Positions 33,499 to 37,773 of a DNA stretch of 37,773 bases are shown piece by piece. Every line of letters starts with the position of its first letter. Position 1 is the stretch's first letter. The stretch is from Betaproteobacteria bacterium (GTDB lineage: Bacteria > Pseudomonadota > Gammaproteobacteria > Burkholderiales > Casimicrobiaceae), in the NCBI GenBank assembly GCA_029884335.1, contig JAOUIA010000036.1, forward strand, positions 1 to 37,773. The letters are read 5' to 3'. Below the pieces are notes generated by a model. It worked only from the letters and a program-made list of their open reading frames with translations. It was not told the DNA's origin and searched no databases. The position numbers and the translations under genes are program-made.

Positions 33499-36400
33499 AT
33501 GGCCCTGAACCGTCCGCTGAAGGCGCTCGACCACGCCACGATCGCCCAGTCGATCGCGGACATCCCCGGCCGCGAGGGCCTGGCCGCGCTCTCGCAGCGC
33601 AAGCTCAACGCGCTGACCACGCCGATCGGCTACGTCGACCGCCAGCAGCGCTACCGGTTCGCCAACAAGGCGTTCTTCGAGTGGCTCGACCGGCGCCCCG
33701 ACGACGTGATCGGACGCGAGATCATCGAGGTGCTCGGCCGGGACGTCTACCAGCTCTACCACGCCTACATCGATGCGGCGCTCGAGGGCGAGCGCACCGG
33801 CTACGAGCGCCAGCTGGCGATGCCGGGCCGGCCGGCGATCTGGATCCGCGTCGACTACTACCCCGACCGCACGCCGCAGGGCCTGGTGCGCGGCTTCGTC
33901 GTCACCTACAGCGACGTCGACCACCTCAAGCACCTCGAGCTCGAGGCGGGCCGGCGCGAGCACCGGCTGCGGCTCATCACCGACAGCGTCGGCGCCGCGA
34001 TCCTCTACGTCGACCGGCAGCAGAAGCTGCGCTTCGCCAACAAGCCGTTCAGCGAGTGGCTCGGCGTTCCCGCCGACGACCTGCTCGGCCAGCCGCTGGG
34101 CGAGTTCATGCCGAAGGACACGCTCGAGGCGCTGTCGTCGTACCTCGAGCGCGCGTTCGCCGGCGCGACGGTGTCCTACGAGCGGCGCGAGCGGCGCGCG
34201 GGCGGCGAGATGCGCTGGGTGCGCCACACGCTGATCGCCGAACGCGACATCGGCGGCCGCATCGGCGGCGTGTTCCTGGTGATGAGCGACATCGAGGACG
34301 ACATGCGCGTCCGCGAGGCGCTGAAGTCGCAGGAGGCGCGCATGCGCCTCTTCGCCGACAACATCCCGGGCCCGGTCGCCTACCTCGACCGCGACCTGCG
34401 CTACACGTTCGTCAACCAGGCGTTCGCCAACCTCGCCTGCCGGGCGCAGGACGAGATCTACGGCCGCACGCCGTTCGAGGTGCTCGCCGGCGACCTCGGC
34501 AACTTCCTGCGCCCGATCCTCAAGCGCGCGCAGGCCGGCGAAGCGGTCGAGTACGAGCGCATCGGCCGCACGCCGAGCGGCGACAAGCGCTGGACGCACG
34601 GCCGCATCGAACCCGACCTCGACGTCGGCGGGCAGGCGCGGGGCCTCTACTGCACCGAGTACGACATCCACGAGCTCAAGACCGCGGAGCAGGCGCTCGC
34701 CGCCCGCGAGGAGCAGCTGCGCCTGTTCACCGACAACATCCCCGAGCCGGTCGTCTACCTCGACGGCGAGCGCCGCTACGCGTTCGTGAACGAGGCGTTC
34801 CTCGACCTGACCGGGATCGAACGCGAGCGCGTGCTCGGGCAGCGCATCGCGGAAGTCACGAATGCCGACCAGACGCTCACGCTCGACGAGTACGTGAACC
34901 GCGCGCTGGCCGGCGAGTCGGTCACCTACGAGCGGCCGGTGGTCGACGTCAACGGCCGCACGCGCTGGTTCCGCGCGCGCATCGTCCCCGACTTCCACTA
35001 CGACGGGATGATCAAGGGGCTGTACGTCGTCGGCCACGACATCACCGACCTCAAGGTCGTGCAGGACGCGCTGGCCGCGCGCGAGAGCCAGCTGCGCGCG
35101 ATCATGGACGGCATCCCGGCGCCGGTCGCCTACATCGACCGCGACGAGCGCTGCCAGTACGTCAACCGCACGTTCCTGCAGTACTTCGGCCTCGACCATG
35201 CCGCCGTCGGCGAGATGCGTCTGGGCGACGTCGTCGGCCACGGCATCCACCAGAGCGCGCAGGCGATGCTGGCTCGCGCGATGGACGGCGAGTCGACCGC
35301 ATTCGACCGGCTGGTGCCGGGCGCGCACGGCGTGAAGCGCTGGATGACGATCCGCGTGGTGCCGGACGCGTCGCACGGCGGCGAGGTGCACGGCGCCTTC
35401 GTGCTGATGAACGACATCCACGGCCTCAAGCAGGCGCAGGAAGCGCTGCGCGCCTCGGAGGCGGAGCTGACGCTCATCATGGACAACGTGCCGGCGCGCG
35501 TGTCCTACATCGACACCGCGTACCGCATCCGCTTCCTCAACCGCCACAACGAGGAGTGGCTCGCCGAGTCGCGCAAGGCGCTCGCGGGCAAGAGCGTGCG
35601 CGAGGTGCTGGGCGAGGACCGGTTCGCCCAGGTCAGGCCGCTGCTCGACCGCGTGCTGGCGGGCGAGACGGTGAGCAACGAGCAGATGCTGGTGCAGCCC
35701 GACGGCGGCGTGAAGTGGGAATCGGTGCACTACGCGCCGAACCGCGACGCCGACGGCAACGTGATCGGCATCTACGCGGTGCACACCGACATCCACGACC
35801 AGAAGCGCAACGAGGAGGCGCTGCGCCGCGCCAACTGGATGCTCTCGTCGCACATCGGGAACACGCCGCTCGCGGTCCTGGAGTGGGACCGCGACTACAG
35901 GCTGGTGCGCTGGTCGCCGCAGGCGGAGCACATCTTCGGCTGGACGAGCGACGAGGCGCTGGGCATGTCGCTCACCGAGAACCCGCTGATGCACGAGGCC
36001 GACCGGCCGGCGTACACGGGGCTGATCGAGCGCCTGAAGGGCGCCGAGGAGCCGCGGGCGACGGGCCTCACGCGCAACTACCGGAAGAACGGCGAGGAGA
36101 TCTGGTGCGAGTGGTACCACTCCGCGCTGCGCGACGACCACGGCGAGCTGATGTCGATCCTCTCGTTCGTGCAGGACGTGAGCTCGCGCATCCGCGCGGA
36201 GGAGCGGCTGCAGTACCTCGCCACGCGCGACGCGCTCACCGGGCTGCCGAACCGGCTGCTGCTGCACGAGCGGCTCGCCCAGGCGATCGCGTCGGCCAAG
36301 CGCACGGGCCGGCGCGTCGGCGTGCTGTTCATCGACCTCGACCGCTTCAAGAACGTCAACGACACGCTGGGCCACCGCATCGGCGACGAGCTGCTCAAGG

Positions 36401-37530
36401 CCGTGACGCAGGCGCTCGGCAGCGCCCTGCGCGAGACCGACCTGCTCGCGCGGCTGGGCGGCGACGAGTTCATGGTCATCGTCGAGGACTTCGACGACCC
36501 GTCCTCGCTGGGACGCATCGCGCAGAAGCTGTGCGACGCGGTCGCGCACCCGATCCGCATCGAGGGCCACGACATCTACGTGACCACGTCGATCGGCATC
36601 GCGGTCTACCCCGACGACTCCGACGATCCCGAGGAGCTCCTCAAGCACGCCGACGTCGCGATGTACCGCAGCAAGGAGCTGGGCCGCAACACGTACCAGT
36701 ACCTCGACGCCGGGCTCGCCGAGGACCGGGTGCGCCAGCACTCGCTGGAGACCTCGCTGCGCGCGGCGCTGCGCGAGGACAGGCTCGAGCTGCACTTCCA
36801 GCCGCTGCTCCGCGTGAGCGACGGCGCGGTGATCGGCGCCGAGGCGCTGCTGCGCTGGAACGACGCCGAGCACGGCGACGTCGCGCCCAACGTGTTCATC
36901 CCGCTTGCCGAGGAGTCGGGGCTGATTCACATGCTCGGCGAGTGGGTGGTGCGCACCGCGGCGCGGCAGTGCAAGGCGTGGCGCGACGCGGGGCTCGATC
37001 TCGTCGTCTCGATCAACCTCTCGGCGCGTCAGTTCTACCGCGAGGACCTGGCCGCCCGCATCGTCTCGGTGGTCCGCGAGGCCGGGTGCGAGCCGTCGTG
37101 GCTGGAGCTCGAGGTGACCGAGACGAGCCTGCTGCACGACCTCGACGCGATCCGCAACGTGCTGCAGGGCCTGCGGGCCGCGGGGTTCGCCGTCGCCATC
37201 GACGACTTCGGCACCGGCTACTCGTCGCTGACGCACCTCAAGCACTTCCCGCTCGACACGCTGAAGATAGACATCTCGTTCATCGCCGACCTCGAGACGG
37301 ACCCCGGCGACGCGGCGATCACCGAGGCGATCATCGGGCTCGCGCGGGGGCTCAGGCTCAACGTCGTCGCGGAGGGCGTGGGCACGCAGAGCCAGCTCGA
37401 CTTCCTCGCGAAGCGCGGCTGCCACGCGTTCCAGGGCTACCTGGTGAGCAAGCCGTTGCCCGCGGCCGCGTTCGCGGAGTTCTGCCGGCGGCGCGCGCTC
37501 GATGCAGCGGCGGCTGCGCCGGCGGGCTGA
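33499..37530 (+). CDS. Seven-PAS GGDEF-EAL cytoplasmic c-di-GMP protein
   Basis: 1343 residues with no signal peptide or transmembrane helix. Seven PAS domains share a core like AYLDRDLRYTFVN; the aligned Tyr (Glu in the last) falls at residues 45, 170, 295, 420, 545, 670 and 795, an exact 125-residue step. Each pair is joined by a charged helix (for example TAEQALAAREEQLRLF). Then GGDEF (987-991) with an RETD inhibitory site five residues before it, and EAL (1115-1117), INLSARQF, EVTETSLL, DDFGTGYSSL (from 1235), KIDISF and QGYLVSKPL. EGVGT replaces the usual EGVET. Both activities may be present. ATG 33499 has no clear Shine-Dalgarno. Confidence 0.93.
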   Translation: MALNRPLKALDHATIAQSIADIPGREGLAALSQRKLNALTTPIGYVDRQQRYRFANKAFFEWLDRRPDDVIGREIIEVLGRDVYQLYHAYIDAALEGERTGYERQLAMPGRPAIWIRVDYYPDRTPQGLVRGFVVTYSDVDHLKHLELEAGRREHRLRLITDSVGAAILYVDRQQKLRFANKPFSEWLGVPADDLLGQPLGEFMPKDTLEALSSYLERAFAGATVSYERRERRAGGEMRWVRHTLIAERDIGGRIGGVFLVMSDIEDDMRVREALKSQEARMRLFADNIPGPVAYLDRDLRYTFVNQAFANLACRAQDEIYGRTPFEVLAGDLGNFLRPILKRAQAGEAVEYERIGRTPSGDKRWTHGRIEPDLDVGGQARGLYCTEYDIHELKTAEQALAAREEQLRLFTDNIPEPVVYLDGERRYAFVNEAFLDLTGIERERVLGQRIAEVTNADQTLTLDEYVNRALAGESVTYERPVVDVNGRTRWFRARIVPDFHYDGMIKGLYVVGHDITDLKVVQDALAARESQLRAIMDGIPAPVAYIDRDERCQYVNRTFLQYFGLDHAAVGEMRLGDVVGHGIHQSAQAMLARAMDGESTAFDRLVPGAHGVKRWMTIRVVPDASHGGEVHGAFVLMNDIHGLKQAQEALRASEAELTLIMDNVPARVSYIDTAYRIRFLNRHNEEWLAESRKALAGKSVREVLGEDRFAQVRPLLDRVLAGETVSNEQMLVQPDGGVKWESVHYAPNRDADGNVIGIYAVHTDIHDQKRNEEALRRANWMLSSHIGNTPLAVLEWDRDYRLVRWSPQAEHIFGWTSDEALGMSLTENPLMHEADRPAYTGLIERLKGAEEPRATGLTRNYRKNGEEIWCEWYHSALRDDHGELMSILSFVQDVSSRIRAEERLQYLATRDALTGLPNRLLLHERLAQAIASAKRTGRRVGVLFIDLDRFKNVNDTLGHRIGDELLKAVTQALGSALRETDLLARLGGDEFMVIVEDFDDPSSLGRIAQKLCDAVAHPIRIEGHDIYVTTSIGIAVYPDDSDDPEELLKHADVAMYRSKELGRNTYQYLDAGLAEDRVRQHSLETSLRAALREDRLELHFQPLLRVSDGAVIGAEALLRWNDAEHGDVAPNVFIPLAEESGLIHMLGEWVVRTAARQCKAWRDAGLDLVVSINLSARQFYREDLAARIVSVVREAGCEPSWLELEVTETSLLHDLDAIRNVLQGLRAAGFAVAIDDFGTGYSSLTHLKHFPLDTLKIDISFIADLETDPGDAAITEAIIGLARGLRLNVVAEGVGTQSQLDFLAKRGCHAFQGYLVSKPLPAAAFAEFCRRRALDAAAAAPAG

Positions 37531-37543
37531 CGCCGCGATTCTG

Positions 37544-37573
37544 TTCGTCGTCCCCGCGTAGGCGGGGACCCAG
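37544..37573. repeat. REP-like palindromic repeat, copy 3 (left arm of inverted pair)
   Basis: TTCGTCGTCCCCGCG at its left, core CCCCGC-gta-GGCGGGG, ending GGGACCCAG. It is the exact reverse complement of 37617-37646. It starts 13 nt after the stop of the PAS-GGDEF-EAL gene. Confidence 0.8.
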
Positions 37574-37616
37574 TGTCTCCTGCTCGTCCTGCGACAACGC
37601 CGGCAAAAAAACGACG

Positions 37617-37646
37617 CTGGGTCCCCGCCTACGCGGGGACGACGAA
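37617..37646. repeat. REP-like palindromic repeat, copy 4 (right arm of inverted pair)
   Basis: Perfect 30-nt reverse complement of 37544-37573 with 43 nt between. On the minus strand this palindrome is followed after about 10 nt by seven T residues (37605-37611), so it may serve as a terminator for the gene ending at 37693. Confidence 0.8.
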
Positions 37647-37692
37647 AGGAAAGCAGCCAGGCCGACCTTGCCCGCACTGGGGCGAGGACCGC

Positions 37693-37773
37693 CTAGCCGC
37701 GGCGGGGCAGGTCGTCGACGAAGTCCGCGATCGACTGCGCGACGGACTTCCACTCGGGCTCGAGCATCAGCAT
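37693..37773 (-). CDS. 3' end of an unidentified gene
   Basis: The last 26 codons of a minus-strand frame that continues beyond the window edge, ending DDLPRRG before a TAG stop. The fragment includes EPEWKSVAQSIADFVDD, probably an amphipathic C-terminal helix. Too short to assign a family. Good codon bias and the REP pair immediately after the stop support it as a real gene end. Confidence 0.55.
   Translation of the reverse strand: MLMLEPEWKSVAQSIADFVDDLPRRG

Noticed and set aside
30686-37646. REP-like units as a CRISPR array
   Set aside because: Only a few palindromic copies at irregular distances and in both orientations; no spacer-repeat periodicity and no cas genes.
33451-37677. A 1408-residue minus-strand frame antisense to the PAS-GGDEF-EAL gene
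   Set aside because: Composition is that of a shadow frame (repetitive Asp/Val/Arg/His), and its repeats simply mirror the PAS repeats on the other strand.

Overview
The window is about 38 kb of very GC-rich, densely coding DNA. It looks like a betaproteobacterial chromosome: it has the rimP-nusA-infB-rbfA-truB-rpsO-pnp block, the fmdB-DUF502-aspS trio, a Nudix nudB, a nondiscriminating-type AspRS and REP-like palindromes. Family and genus cannot be fixed from this sequence alone. There is no phage, IS element, CRISPR array, tRNA or rRNA gene that I can see.

Layout. 1-515: 5' part of a secreted GDSL/SGNH hydrolase (cut by the window edge). 649-4600 (-): four-gene lar operon (larA-larC-larE-larB) for a nickel-pincer (NPN) enzyme and its cofactor; a second LarA-family paralog reads away from it at 4670-5959. 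5899-7628: Sfp-type phosphopantetheinyl transferase and an LpxL-like acyltransferase. 7606-10925 (-): GspG-like orphan pseudopilin translationally coupled to a membrane GAF-GGDEF-EAL protein. 10926-11358: non-coding stretch with a 30-bp near-perfect palindrome. 11359-12855 (-): HerA/YjgR-type ATPase. 13176-21989 (+): transcription/translation/RNA-decay block, with an intrinsic-terminator-like hairpin in the rimP leader and a strong hairpin in the pnp leader.

22083-24079 (-): four-gene operon of secreted barnase-like RNase, barstar inhibitor, NudB and a periplasmic SIMPL protein. 24224-25468 (+): DUF418 membrane protein. 25482-28316 (-): aspS, DUF502 protein, FmdB zinc ribbon. 28509-30668 (+): NfeD, SPFH/stomatin protein, SDR dehydrogenase. 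30758-33237 (-): DsbB with extra N-terminal helices, O-acetylhomoserine sulfhydrylase, CoA-binding protein. 33499-37530 (+): 1343-residue protein with seven PAS repeats at an exact 125-residue spacing followed by GGDEF and EAL. 37544-37646: a pair of REP-like palindromes in perfect 30-bp inversion. 37693-37773 (-): 3' end of an unidentified gene.

Themes worth following: the paired LarA enzymes with back-to-back promoters; two c-di-GMP proteins with both catalytic domains apparently intact; the RNase-inhibitor operon; and several genes whose -10-like hexamer lies only 6-7 nt before the ATG, suggesting leaderless or ultrashort-leader mRNAs.
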